A stretch of 64,000 nt of DNA from Molossus alvarezi (GCA_037176705.1 CM073890.1:93610591-93674590); one strand, 5' to 3'. Positions 45,470 through 58,499 are shown, counted from the stretch's first letter. Program-made: numbers and translations. Notes: generated by a model not told the origin, from the sequence alone.

Positions 45470-46139
45470 CTGTAAGGTAGTAAAAAAAAAAAAAAAAAAA
45501 GTAGAATTTTTAAAAATAGCAAGTATAACAAATATTTATTTGAAAAAAAAAGTTTTCTTTGAAAAAAATGGTTTTAGAGTGACCATATAACCTACTGTCT
45601 AAATGGAGATAATTTTTAAAATTGAAGAGGTACTATTTGTATTTTGCTGAGATGACAGAATATAAACTGGAAATATCCCAGAAAGTCTGTGGTACATGAT
45701 TATCCTAATTCATCTCCATTTGTGTTATCATTTTAATTATAAAGAAAGATAGCTATTTTTATACACAATGATTCTATTAATCTTTTAAAATTAATTTAAC
45801 AGCAAACATTTAGCAAAAAAAATTAGGTCAAAAGTGGCTTAGTCACAGAGCCTAAATGAGAATGTCAGATTCTTAGATAGCATTCTTTCTGCATGCATGG
45901 TGCTACAGGCAGTTTAAAACCTAGGGTAATAATAAATAAAACCTTTGAAAATGACTAATTCAGTGCTCTTGCTTCATGAAATGCCACAGCTCAAAGTAAT
46001 CACAGTGATTTTTTTTTATTTCAGATATGCTAGCTATAATTTACCTAATATTCAAGCAAGATGCAGACACAGACCTGGGAGTTATCACCACAAAGATGAT
46101 GAGTGAGCCATGGGGCTGTAATTATTTTGGTTAATATTT

Positions 46140-46260
46140 ACCTCCGTGAGTAGACTAAGATCTATGGTGCAGACACTATATATATCTGTCTTGTTCATCA
46201 CAATCTCCCTAGCACCTAGCACAGTACGTGCTCAGCAAATATTGACAAATGAATGAAAAA
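46140..46260 (+). repeat. L2 3' end, plus
   Basis: TGTCTTGTTCATCACAATCT, CCCTAGCACCTAGCACAGTA and CTCAGCAAATATTGACAAATGAATG split over two short matches are the standard L2 3' end. Confidence 0.8.
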
Positions 46261-47555
46261 ATAGAACACTTAGAGGAATGAAGAAGTAAAAAGTGCTGAG
46301 GATAAAACACTGGACAACATTAACATTTATGGGACTAAAAGAGAAAAGGATCCCTCAAAAGACTAGAGAGGTATATCCAGTGAGTTAGAAGAAAAACCAA
46401 AATAATACTATCAGAAAAGTCAGAGGATAAGAGAATTTAAAGAAGAAAGTAGTGGTCAGTGTTTGAGATCCGGGATAAAAGCTGGACAGAGTTCATTGTA
46501 TCTGGTATTAAAGGGGTATTTGGTGACCTCCGAGAGAGGCATTAGGTAGGAAAGCACTGAGCAGTAAAGCAGAAGAGAGTAAATAGGGCTTATGTAGTAC
46601 CCACAATTGAGAACACTGACTGAGGCAGCAGGAACAGAAAGAGGACGATACCGAGCAGAATGGTTTGCTAGGATGGGAGACACCTGAACGTGTGCACACA
46701 GCTGGACACAGTATGAGTACAGTCACAGAGGATAAACACAGGCAAGAGATGTGCTCATTTCTTGTGCAAAGTTCTAGAAAGGACGAATGTAAAGCAGAGG
46801 CTGAGATTAGCCTTTGCCAGGAAGAAAAGGGGTGGTGTCATTCTGGGTAGCAATTAAGGCCCACCTGAGTGATCAGAAGCCATAGGATGCCTCAATCAGA
46901 AGGTAGAGCTGAGACCTAGGAGAGATGTTAATTTCAAAACAGCAGAGAAAGAGTCCAAATAGATCACTAACTGAAGAAGGCCAGATGTGAGGATGAGAGG
47001 TCTAATGTGGAGCCGGAAACTGGCAGGACAGGCAGACAAGAGCTATGCCCAAGTCAAGGTTAAGGGGCTAATAGGCCTGGAGTAAGGAAGCAGCTAGAAG
47101 CAAGCCATGTACACGGCCTAGAGTGATACTCGACAGAATAGACTGGATGGGGATGCAGGTGCCTCTGTAGGAAGAAAGGCAGGAAACAGAAAATTCAACC
47201 TTTTTAGTTAAGAACAGACCCATTTCTGTGAGGCCTAAATCTTATGTGATTGGGGGGGAGGGGCTTTCTTGAAAAAAAGAATACAAAAATGATGAATTAC
47301 AAGATTAGGTTTATAGTATGAGAAAAATCATTAAATTTAAAAATAAGACTTTTAAAGTTGATAAATTCCATCAATATCACAAAATGTAAGAAAACAATAT
47401 AACTTTTTAATAAGTAACAGCTCTACATACTGTTGCCTTTTAATTTTTGGCTACATTCTCTATAAGCACCTCTTCACATGAAGGCCATTTTATAATAATA
47501 TTTTATAAGAAAATATAAAGATTATATAAATTTTCATCTAGCATGGTCATTAGGG

Positions 47556-47827
47556 TTTTTTTTGTTTGTTTGGTTTGGTTTGGTTTGTTTTATCCTCACC
47601 CGAGAAATTTTCTCCAGTTTTTGTTCAAACAGAGTGGGAGGGAGAGAGAGGGAGACAGACAGAGAAACATCGACGTGAAAGGGACACATCGAGTGGCTGC
47701 CACCCGCATGACCCATCCAGGGCCGGGGACAAACTACAATCGAAGTACATGCCCCAGCGGGAACCGAACCCGGGTCTCTCCAGACCGCAGGCCAACACTC
47801 TAACCACTGAGCCAAACCGGCCAGGGC
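47556..47827 (-). repeat. VES SINE, minus
   Basis: TTTGTTTGTTTGGTTTGG-type T-rich tail, TATCCTCACCCGAGAAATTT, AACATCGACGTGAAAGGGAC and the reverse head CCAAACCGGCCAGGGC. Frames on both strands here (47534-47853) are SINE translations. Confidence 0.94.
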
Positions 47828-48333
47828 TAGTTTTTTTATTATTGATAGTTTAGAAACATTCTTTCAGCTTCATAGCTCATTATTGATAATGTCATATAAA
47901 TAGTGGTGTCAAATTTGGAAAAATCCTTATTATTTTTTTTCATATACAATAATAATATTTTTGACATTTCAAGTTTTTTTTGGAAAATGACTAATCTTAA
48001 ATTATCTTTGAAACTCATGAACCAGTGTATCTTAGATGTCCTTGAAGTGGTATAATATGACTTCTATATTATATTCAGTAATGTTAGTAGTTTTTGATAA
48101 ATCAGCAAGAAACTTAAATATTTCTCCAAAGTATTTAAATAATTAACTCCTCTTGATTGAATGGATTATGCAATAATCTAAGAACTCTTATTGAAAATAT
48201 CTCTCTTAATTTGCTTGTGATGTAATATGAAAAAAATCATTATAATTTGTTTATGCCAGAATAATTTCTATTGCTTAAATTGCTCATTTTTATTGCTTTT
48301 AGCCCATTAATTTTTAAAAATTCACACACATCC

Positions 48334-48470
48334 TTGCCCTGGCCAGTTTGGCTCAGCAGTTGGAGCCTTAGGTTTGATTCCAGTCAAGGGCACATACCTC
48401 AGTTGCGGTTCAGTACCCCCCAGCTCTATCTGAAGATAAATGGAAAAATATCCTCAGGTGAGGATTATAA
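48334..48470 (+). repeat. VES SINE, plus, internally deleted
   Basis: Head GCCCTGGCCAGTTTGGCTCA then a shortened anticodon region, CAAGGGCACATACCTCAGTT, and a jump directly to CAGCTCTATCTGAAGATAAA and ATCCTCAGGTGAGGATTA. About 110 bp of body, including the CT-rich part, is missing. Flanks CACACATCC and TGCACATCC. Confidence 0.9.
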
Positions 48471-49089
48471 AAAAGAAAATCATGCACATCCAAATTTTTA
48501 GTCTGTAATTCCTTAACTATGTTATTGAAACATTCTAAAATGTCTAAGTGGCTGTTTTAACATTGTATTCCCAACTTATCCTTCCCTTACTCAGATTCCC
48601 CCAAATGCTTATGACTACTCCAATGGCATATTGACATCAGAAGTATAAGAAGAGAAATCAGGGTAGAAAAAGACAGAATTTTTAACCAATTACTATCAAA
48701 CTATCTTACTTTTGCCAGGGGCCCTCCTTGGAAGGGGATTCTGAGTGAGGGGTTCTGAAACTTAAACAGCATTTGCTTCACAGTAAATCTGTCTATGTTG
48801 ATATCCTTAATTTTCTCTGTGAAATATGAGGCAAGACCCACAGCTGCTGAGAGATGAGTAGCACAGGGAAGTCTAAACAGAATAGCGAAAATTTAGAATA
48901 GTATTGGAGAAACTAAGGGCCTGGTGTTTAACAATCTATGCATAGGTATGAAGACTGAGGGCTTTAAAGGTAATTGCAGCTAAACAAGCTGAGGTAAAAG
49001 GAGTTGGAGTATTGGTAAACTTCTCTAGGCAGAAATATCCTCTATATAGAAACATACTATACACACACACACAAACACACACTAGAACT

Positions 49090-50915
49090 AATAAATGGGT
49101 TCATCAAATTCACATGCATACATGATCTATATCCAAAAATCAATTTATGTCCATATAACAGCAATGGCCAACCCCAAAAATAAAGTTAAGAAAACAAACT
49201 CTCATAATCACATCAAAGAGAATAAAATACTTAGAAATAAATTTAGTAAAAGGAGTGTAGACTTGTATACTAAAAACAAAACATTTCTCAGAGAACTAAA
49301 GATCTTGGTAGAAAGACATACTATGTTCATGAGTTGAAAGATTCAATATTTTTAAGACCGCAGTTCTCCCCAAATTGATCATCAGATTCAATGCTATACC
49401 TATCAAAATCCTGACATATTGCAAAAATCAACAAGCTGATCCTAAAATGTATATGGAAATGCAAGGGACCCAGAATAGCTAAAATAATCTTGAAAACAAA
49501 AAAGTTGGAGGACTTATATTTCTTGATTTCAAAATTTACTAAAAACTACAGTATTCAAGAGAGTGTGGTACTGACATAAGACATATAGATTAATGGAATA
49601 AAATAAAGTCCAGAAATAATTCCCTACATTCATGGTGCATTTATTTTAGGTAAAGTCACCAAGTCAATTCAATAGGGAAAGAATAGTCTTTTTAACAAAT
49701 GATGCTGGAACAACTGAACATCCACATGAAAAAAAATGAATTGAGATCCTTACCACACATCATTCACAAGTGTTCACTGAAAATGGATCATAGACCTAAA
49801 TGTAAGAGCTAAAATTGTAGAACTTTCAGAAAAAATACAGGAGAAAATTTTTGTGACCTTTGGTTAGTTAGAGTTCTTAGACACATTATCAAAAACACAA
49901 TCCATTAAAGAAAACATTGATAACTTTTTTTTATTAAAAATAACTTCTACTCATCAAAAGAGATTGCTACAAAAATGAAAACATAAGCCATAGACTGGGA
50001 AAAAATATTTACAAATCATACTTCAAATAAAGGATGTCACCCAAGACATAAAGAACTCTTACAATCCTATAATAAGAAAACAAACCAATAAAAAACTAGG
50101 AAAAATATTTTAATGGATATTTCACCAAATAACCATGCAAATCGTTGATAAGCACATGAAAAGGTGCTCACCATGGTTGATTATTTGGGAAACACAAACC
50201 ACAGCCACAATGAAATATCATGCCACACCCACTAAAATGGTTACAATAAAAAGACAGACAATAAAGTGTTGGCAAGAATTCAAAGAAACTATAATCCTCA
50301 TTCCTTGTGGGAATATAAAATGGTGCAGCCACATGGAAAATAGTTTGGCAGTTTCTTAGAAAGTTAAATTTAAATTTACCGTATGATTCAGTAATGCCAC
50401 ACTTAGGGATTAACCCAAGAGAAATAAAACATACATCCACACAAAGACTTGTACGTGGATGTTAAGAGTAGCATTATTCATAAGTGTCAAATGGCAACAA
50501 TCCAAAAGTCCATCAACTGGTAAACGGATGAGTAAACTCTGGTATATTCACACAATGAAAAGTATTAAGCAATAAAAAGAAACAAAGTGCTGATGCATGA
50601 TACAACATGAATGAACCTCAAAAATATAGTAATAGAAGCCTGATGTAAAATACCATACATTATATGATTCCATATATCTGAAATGTCCAGAAAAATACAA
50701 ATTTACAGAAACAAAAAGAAGGTTGCCTAGGACTGTGGTAAGAGCGAGATTAAATCAAATGGCATGAAGACCTTCGTGGGATGACACAAATGTTCTGACA
50801 CTGAATGTGGTAAAGGTTGCACAACTCAGTAAGTTTACTAAAACTCACTGCATTGCCACTTAAAATGGGTGGATTTTATAGTATGTAATTATTTCTCAAT
50901 AAAGCTCTTTTTTAA
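49090..50915 (+). repeat. Old L1 ORF2 to 3' end, plus
   Basis: AACAGCAATGGCCAACCCCA, ATGCAAGGGACCCAGAATAG, CTAAATGTAAGAGCTAAAAT, GCAGCCACATGGAAAATAGT and a 3' end CTCAATAAAGCTCTTTTTTA give a long continuous old L1. Frames inside it are broken. Confidence 0.87.
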
Positions 50916-51145
50916 AAAGTCAGGTAATTTAACTATGGGTCAAGGCTAGAAAACATAATAAAGCCAAAAAATGGTTGGGAAAAATCAGAGAAAACACAGG
51001 CATCCTTAATGAGGCTGAAGAGCTGAGTGAAAGTATAAGAGAGCTAGAAGGAGAGATTTTTGGGGAGTTGGCATGGAAAATTTCAGGGATGATAAGAGTC
51101 TAGATAGATTTACAAATAATAAAAATTAAAGGATAAGTACTTTAT

Positions 51146-51358
51146 TTATTAATTTTTTCTTTATTGATTTGAGAGAGAAAGGAAGGGAGAAGGAGAGAGA
51201 GATAGAAACATCAATGAGAGAGAACAATTGGCTGCCCCCTGCATGCCCCTCACTGGGAATTTGGCCCACAACCTGGGCATGTGCCCTGAACAGGAATCGA
51301 ATCAGTAACTTCTTGGTGCATGAGTTGACGTTCAACCACTGAGCCACACCGGCCAGGC
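51146..51358 (-). repeat. VES SINE, minus
   Basis: TTAATTTTTTCTTTATTGAT, CATGCCCCTCACTGGGAATT and the reverse head GCCACACCGGCCAGGC. Perfect 17-bp duplication AAGGATAAGTACTTTAT at 51129-51145 and 51359-51375. Confidence 0.96.
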
Positions 51359-51701
51359 AAGGATAAGTACTTTATATTTCCAACAACATATAAGAGTCAT
51401 AATAGGAATCTTCTAAAACTAAATAGATAACTTAGCACACTTAGGCCAAAGCTTATTGTAGGAGCCAAGCTTGAATACTGAGCATCTTTACTAAAATGGT
51501 GGTTCACCTGCTGGCTCGATACCAAATTTCTAGGAAACAGCAGAGAAGATTTCTGAGGACAAAAATGGTCATCTGTTTTGTGAGTAGATTCATTTATTTA
51601 TTCAAAGGTTCTTTCTTGAGCATCGCGTATGTGCAAGGCATTTACAAAAGACAAATGGCCAGAAGGTTATCACCAGATGGTGTAAAAAAAAGTATTGGTC
51701 C

Positions 51702-51840
51702 AGCCCTGGCTGGTGTGGCTCAGTTGGCTGGAGGATCATCCTGTATATCAAGAGGTGGCAGGTTCGATTCCCAGTCAGAACACATACCCAGGTTGCAGTT
51801 TGATTGGGGGGCATGTAGGACGCAAACAATTTTTTAAAAA
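51702..51840 (+). repeat. VES SINE, plus, 3'-shortened
   Basis: CAGCCCTGGCTGGTGTGGCT head, GTGGCAGGTTCGATTCCCAG, CACATACCCAGGTTGCAGTT, GGGGGGCATGTAGGACGCAA, then ends in a short T/A stretch without the CT-rich body. Confidence 0.88.
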
Positions 51841-52420
51841 TTATTAGCCCAGATGATTTTTTTTAACAGAACAACATTTCTGGCAATAAGTAGTAGATTG
51901 GAAAAAAAAAATCTAATGTTTAAAATATTCATCCAGCATATTTTTTAGTCACCCTGAACTATGTCTATTTGTAATGTTTATTTAACTTATTTCCCATTTC
52001 TAAGAGTTAAAAGTTACTCAATTTAAAAATGCATTCTTTCTAATATTTTCTATATATTCAATTCCCTTTTTAGAATTAGAAATGTACTTTTTTTGTTTCT
52101 TTAGAACATTGGATTTTACCTTTAGGTATTATAAACCTTCCAAAGATTATATAAAAGCAGAAATAACACCATAGATGTTGAAGATTTCTAAATTTAGCAG
52201 TTTTATTACTATATTTAGAAAGTTTCCAAATTCTATTATTTTTTTGTGTGTCAGGGGATCAAATACACCAAGAAATACTGGTCAAGAGGGGAAATGTATT
52301 AGTTACTGTGTTTTCCATGTAAATGTCACTGCAAAATGAGAACAATATGTTTGCCTGATTTAAATTTTATTGGTAAAACTATTCAATTGCAATAATGGTT
52401 AAAAAAAAAAAAAAAAAAGT

Positions 52421-52640
52421 GGCCCGGACAGTGTGCCTCAGTGGTTGACATTGATCCATTAACAAGAGGTCACCGGTTCGATTCCCGGTCAGGGCACATG
52501 CCCAGGTTGTGGGCCTGATCCCCAATGGGGGGCATGCAGGAGGTGGCCAATGTATGTTCTCTCTTATCAATGTTTCTGTCTCTCTCTCCCTCTCACTTCC
52601 CCTCTCTCTCTCTATTATCAGTAAAGAAAAGGAAAAAAAG
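52421..52640 (+). repeat. VES SINE, plus
   Basis: GGCCCGGACAGTGTGCCTCA head, GGTCACCGGTTCGATTCCCG, CAGGTTGTGGGCCTGATCCC and a tail of TATCAGTAAAG. It is preceded by an 18-nt A run and lies only about 140 bp from exon A. Confidence 0.92.
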
Positions 52641-52776
52641 TGAAGTTATTATCACATTTTTCAACCATAACAAATATAAAAACCAGACTACTACAATGTT
52701 TTTGGATGTTTATAAAGTTAGTATTAAATATATCTTTTCAATCTTTATCATTTTCAATTAATTAAAGATTATCTCA

Positions 52777-52923
<147 letters not shown>

Positions 52924-53515
52924 TTACAAGCCTAAATATTCCCTCATGAGTATTTGCTTAAATTAATATTTAAATACACTTTTAATAAAAATAAATAAAA
53001 GAAGAACAGTATGCATTTCTATATATGCCAAATGAGTGTACAGAAAAAGTATGGAGAGACACATATCAAACAGCCATTACCCCTGGGGAGGACAGTAAAA
53101 CTTATGGGCAGGGGAAAGGCAAAGAATATTGAAGGGAGGCATAACTTTGACTCTATCTGTTGTACTGTTTGAATTTTTACAATGAACAAGTATTTTTACT
53201 TGAAATACTAATTTAAATCAATTTATTTTTATTAGAGTAAGACATACATAATTTAAAATGTGAACTATTATTGGATTAAGAGTTATAAAGAAAAAATAGT
53301 GATCATTTGCCTTTACCCCTACTCCCACTGCTCAAACCAACTACTTTCAACTTTTTTCCTGTTTATAGTATTTACCTCTATATTACTAAATAACATGCTT
53401 GTACTATTATTAATATTTCATTTTAGATATTATCTGGTGAATGGCAAATCAGTTAGGATCTGGTTCTGCTACATATAGCTGAGACCTGGATATGATGGCT
53501 TAAGATACAAAGGTA

Positions 53516-53743
53516 GCCCGACCAGTGTGGCTCAGTGGTTGAGTGTCGACCCATGCACCAAGAGGTCTCTGGTTCGATTCCCGGTCAGAGCACATGCCCA
53601 GGTTGTGGGCCTGATCCCCAGTGCGGGGCATGCAGGAGGCGGTCAATCAACGTTCTCACTCATCGATGTTTCTATCTCTCTCTCCCTCTCCCTCTCCCTT
53701 TCTCTCTCTCTAAAATCAATAAAGGAAAAACATTTTTTAAAAA
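53516..53743 (+). repeat. VES SINE, plus, young copy
   Basis: GCCCGACCAGTGTGGCTCAG head, CTGGTTCGATTCCCGGTCAG, GCGGGGCATGCAGGAGGCGG and AAAATCAATAAAGG tail. Perfect 14-bp duplication AAGATACAAAGGTA at 53502-53515 and 53744-53757. Confidence 0.96.
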
Positions 53744-55784
53744 AAGATACAAAGGTATATTATCTTGCAAAACAAATGTACTGGTAGCCAGTTTAATCTT
53801 GATATGATAGCTTTATAGTGTCATTAAGGCCTGGGGATACTTCCAACTCTCTGTTCTACCTCTTTGATATGTGTCTTTTATTTTCATAGACCATGATAAT
53901 GGAAGAAACTCCATCAATTACTTTGCCATTCCATACCAGCAGCAGGAAGAGAATGATGGCTCACTCTATGCCTTTTAAGATTTCCTGGAAGTACCATTGA
54001 GTACTTCCGCTAATCTTAGACACATGGCAATACCTAGCTGCAAGTGATCCTGGGAAATGTAGTCTTTTAACTGGAAAGATTAGTCCCCAGATATATATCC
54101 ACAGTTCTATTACTAAGGAGGAAGGGAGAATGAATGTTAGGGTAGGCAGCCAAGAGTCTCTACCACTATCCTAATAAAAGCTGACCTTCCTACACACATT
54201 TACACACTTACACACACACACGGCATTCCTCCCTCATCCTCCCAATAGGAATCAATATTTATATTCAGTAATTACATTATTCTCCACTAGTGAGCCACAT
54301 GTTATGCCATGATCAAATGTCTTTTCTTGTACAACTTCTTTTTGTTGTCCCTGGATTAAAAACTACCTCCTCTTCTTCTTTCTTAGTTCTCTGTGTACCT
54401 ATCACTGATACTTTTTCCGAATCTGACAGGTCTAATTGTCCTCACTCAGTACCTTCAGACACAGAAGGTAATCCTTACATATCATTTCTTTGCCAGGAGA
54501 CAGCCTGCCTAGAGCTCTCAGTTCCCCTGCTTCAGTCTTGGTTATGCTCTGCTTTGACTATGCAACTGTCATCCCGGGACTCCCCTTCCTTATTATTCCA
54601 GGGACTATGCTCAGTTCTCTTTCATGTCAGATCTGTATTCTGGTTGTAAAGTCTTCCTTCTTGGTTTACTTGTTTGGGGTAGAATAAGTCCTCCAGGGTC
54701 TTTCTGTGCATGGGAGGTAAATTGAGACCCTGAATAATTGAAATTATCTTTATTTAATCTCAGACTGGACATTTTGGCTGGATTTAGAATCACAAATGAG
54801 AAAAATATGCTTCAGTAGAAAATTTGGGCACTTCTACTGTTTCCTAACTTCCAGTGCTGCTTCTGAGAAGTCCAAGCACATTTTAATTGCTGTTTCTTTA
54901 TATGATATGTGGTAGGCCCTCCCTGTACCATGCCCACCTCGATTCAGAAGATTTAAAAATTTTTTCTCTTTTACTTTGTATCATAAATTTGATCACAGTA
55001 TATCATCATGTTAGCTTTTTGTCATTCTCTCCTGCTGGCACATGTTATTTGCTTTGAAAAATGATGTTCTTTAGTTCCAAGAATTTTCTGCTAGGGGAAA
55101 TGATTTCCTCCCTCTTCATCTTCTCTGTTTTCTTTTTTGGAGTATTTTTCTATTGTTTTAGATGTGAACTCTCCTGGAGATATCTTCTGATTTTCTTAAC
55201 CTTTCTTTGCCATTTACCAATTTTGACATTTTGTTACACTTTTATTATTTTCCAGCCTGCCTAAATTTTTTAATGTCAGCTATCATATTTTAATAACAAT
55301 TCTTTTTACTACCCCTTATTCTTGTTCCATTAATACAATTTTCTTATCATTTTTAAGATATCAAGTATAGTGTATTTTTTAAGTTTTCTTCAGCTCATCA
55401 CATTGTTTTCCCCCCTTTGTTTTCCTTGTTGTCTTTCGCTTGAGGCTTCTCTTAAAAATGTGAAGATCCTTAGTTAAATGTAAGACTCAAAACCATAAAA
55501 CTCCTAGAAGAAAACATAGGCAGTAAACTCTGACATTTCTCTTAGCAATATTTTTTTTCTGATATATCACAAACAAAAGAAAAACTGAACAAATGAACTA
55601 TATCAAACTAAAACGTTTTTTGCACAGCAAAGAAAACCATCAACAAAATGAAAAGACAACCTAGTAAATGAGAGAAGATATTCTCCAGTGATACATCTGA
55701 TAAGGGGTTAATATCCAAAATCTATAAAGAATTCATACAACTCAACACCAAGAAACAAACAAACCAATTTAGAAATGGACAGAG

Positions 55785-55832
55785 GCCCTGGCCGGTTTGG
55801 CTCAGCAGTTAGAGTGTCTGCCCGTGGTCCAG
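55785..55832 (+). repeat. 48-bp tailless VES head fragment with target duplication
   Basis: Only GCCCTGGCCGGTTTGGCTCA, GCAGTTAGAGTGTCTGCCCG and TGGTCCAG-like sequence is present, with no A tail. It is flanked by a perfect 14-bp direct repeat, AGAAATGGACAGAG, at 55771-55784 and 55833-55846 inside L1. Confidence 0.92.
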
Positions 55833-56721
55833 AGAAATGGACAGAGGACCTGAATAGACACTTCCAAAGAGGATATGGAGATGGCCAACAGACATGAAAA
55901 TATGTTCACTATCACTAATCATCAGAGAAATGAAAATTAAAACCAGAGTGAGATATTATCTCACACCTATCAGAATGGTATCATCAATAAATCAACAAAC
56001 AAGTGTTGGCGAAGACATGGAGAAAAAACCACCATTGTATACTGTTAGTGGAAATGCAAATTGGTGCAGCCACTATGGAAAACAATATGGAAGTTCCTCT
56101 AAATATTTTAAATGGAACTGCCTTACAATCCAGCAATTCCACTTCTGGGTATATATCCGAAGAAACCCAAAACACTAATTTGAAAAAATAAATGCACTTC
56201 TAAATTCACTGCAGAGTTATTTACAATAGCCAAGTTATGGAAGCAATCCAAGTGCCCATAAATAGACAGGTAGATAAAAAAGTACTGGTACATATATACA
56301 AGGGAATATTACTTGGCTACAAAAAAGAATGAACTCTTAACCATCTGCGACAACATGGATGGATCTATAGGGTACTATACTAAGTGAAATTAACCAGACA
56401 TAGAAATACAAATACCATATGAACAAAATAAATGAACAAACAAAATTAAAACAGAATCATAGACACAGAGAACAGATAGATAGTTGCCAGAAGGGAGGGG
56501 GTTGCTGGGCCAGGTGAAAAAAGTGAAAGGATTAAGAAGTACAAACTGGTAGTTACAAATAGTCATGGGGATGTAAAGGACAGCATAGGGGGTATAGTCA
56601 ATAATATCATAATAACTATATATGATGCCAGGTGGGTACTTGAACTAAAGGAGGATCACTTTGTAAATTTTATGGCTCTCCAACCACTATGCTGTACACC
56701 TGAAACTAATATAAAATAATA

Positions 56722-56942
56722 CAGTCGTCCCTCTCCACTTTGTGCTTTGACTTCCGCAGCTTCACTTTATCATGGTTTTTTCGAATACTATACTATACTG
56801 TATTTGAAAAAACCGCGATAGAGTGAACCCATGAAAGTCGAAGCACAAAGTGGCGAGGGACAACTGTGTATAAAGAATCCTACTTCGCGGAAATTCATTT
56901 ATCACAGTAGAGCTTGGAACTGCGACAAATGAGGGCTGACTG
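56722..56942. mobile_element. Palindromic Tigger-like DNA transposon inside the L1 tail
   Basis: Ends CAGTCGTCCCTC and GAGGGCTGACTG are inverted and flanked by TA on both sides (56720-56721, 56943-56944), the signature of Tc1/mariner/pogo elements. Inside, 61-nt arms 56727-56787 and 56801-56861 are imperfect reverse complements around a 13-nt loop. An alternative right end (GAGGGACAACTG) is at 56858-56869. No transposase. L1 3'-UTR text resumes after it, so it inserted into the L1. Confidence 0.82.
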
Positions 56943-57000
56943 TATTTAATGTCAAATGTAACTGAAAAATAAAATTTAAAGAACTGAAGTAAAATAAAAT

Positions 57001-57215
57001 TGCCTGGAAGGTGTGGCTCAGTGGTTGAGCATCGACCCATGTACCAAAAGGTCGCCAGTTCGATTCCCATTCAGGGCACATGCCCAGGTTGTGGGCCAGA
57101 TCCCCCATGGGGGGCATGCAGGAGGCAGCCAATTGATGTTCCCTCTCATCAATGTTTCTATCTCTCTCTCCCTCTAAAGTCAATAAAGAAGAAAAAAACT
57201 TTAAAAAAATTAATT
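57001..57215 (+). repeat. VES SINE, plus
   Basis: TGCCTGGAAGGTGTGGCTCA head, GTTCGATTCCCATTCAGGGC, GGGGGGCATGCAGGAGGCAG and tail AAAGTCAATAAAGAAG. Inserted at the end of the preceding L1. Confidence 0.92.
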
Positions 57216-58499
57216 AAATTATAGCCATATGAAAATCTGAAGATTTTTTGTTGTCTATTCATATTTATAAATGAGACATTCAAAGGATAATTTATTCAGT
57301 TTCTACAACAAGTTAATTATGACAAAGGGAGAAAGGGGGTTGGTTCTAGATTTTTAAAAAAAGAAGAAAAGTGACAATCAAATGTGACATGTGGACATTG
57401 TATAGAATCAGATTCAAGCAAATAAACTAAAACATTTTAGAATTGAGAAAATTTGATTATGAACTGGGAATTAGATAAAACCAAGGGACTACTGCTAATT
57501 AGGGCATAATAATAATATTGTTATATAAGAAAATGGCACAGCACACTGAAGTATATAGGGATGAAAACAGCATGCACTCTTGGATTTGCCTTAATTACTT
57601 CAGGAAACAAAATAAACAAAAAAGGACAGATGAAACACATATACTTGGTAATTTGTTTTAATGGGTATTTATTACACTATTTTCTCTTAACAAAAAACCT
57701 AGTGAATGAGGCACTGAAATGCTATCTGTAAGTTTCTGTGTGTTTGTAAGAATTGTTAAATGATAGGTTTCACTGTGGAATAAACAGGTGGGGAACCAGC
57801 TGTTTTGTGATAGTACCTAGACCATCTGACTGAGTCAGAAGAAGGTAATTACAAGTCTTTTGGGAGGTATAGTGGAGAGATATCCCAAAAGCCTAAATGC
57901 ACCTATAAAATATTTTTAATGAATCCTATTTTCAGCCCTACTTTGTACCCTGACAAGTATTTCTCGTAGCATACTAAAAAAAGGAAAACAAGCAAATGTT
58001 ATTTTCAGGAGTCATACCTAAAAAAAAATTTTGACAGAGAAATGTATAAAATAAGAGGGTAGGAAAATACATACATGATAGGTGCTTTAAAATGATAAAA
58101 TATATTTTAACAACTAGTAAAACATTAAATGGATCAACAACCTTTACATTTTGATAAAAATTCCAATCCATCAAGAAAAATTATAATCATGAACTTTTGT
58201 ATACCCAAAATACACTTTAAAATATGTAAAAAAAAATCCAATGAGAACAAATTAATAATGATAGCATAAGGTATTAACATATTTCTCACAGAAATGCAAT
58301 GGTCACGATGACATGACAAATAGGTAAAGATATTGAGGATCTGAATAACATAATTAACAAACCTGGTGTATGGATATAATTGCAACTATATCTAATAATC
58401 ATTTTTTCTAAACACATGGTATAATCATAAAACTTGATCATGTAATCAGCCACAGTTGAAATTTTAATATATTCTCAAAAAGAAAAAAAAATAGATACC

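Larger units (their letters stand above)
55480..57000 (+). repeat. L1 ORF2 end and 3' UTR, plus
   Basis: AAACTCCTAGAAGAAAACAT, CAAAATGAAAAGACAACCTA, GAGAAATGAAAATTAAAACC, TGGAAACAATATGGAAGTTC-type text, and a 3' UTR with GCTGTACACCTGAAACTAAT, resuming after the DNA transposon as ATGTCAAATGTAACTGAAAA. Hosts a 48-bp SINE fragment and a Tigger-like element. Confidence 0.9.

Noticed and set aside
47534..47853. Four overlapping frames on both strands
   Set aside because: All are inside one VES SINE; open only because the SINE happens to lack stops.
54165..54225. CTAATAAAAG-like start suggesting a Helitron (Helibat)
   Set aside because: Only a few bases match; there is no CTRR end or hairpin, and the following ACAC runs are simple sequence.
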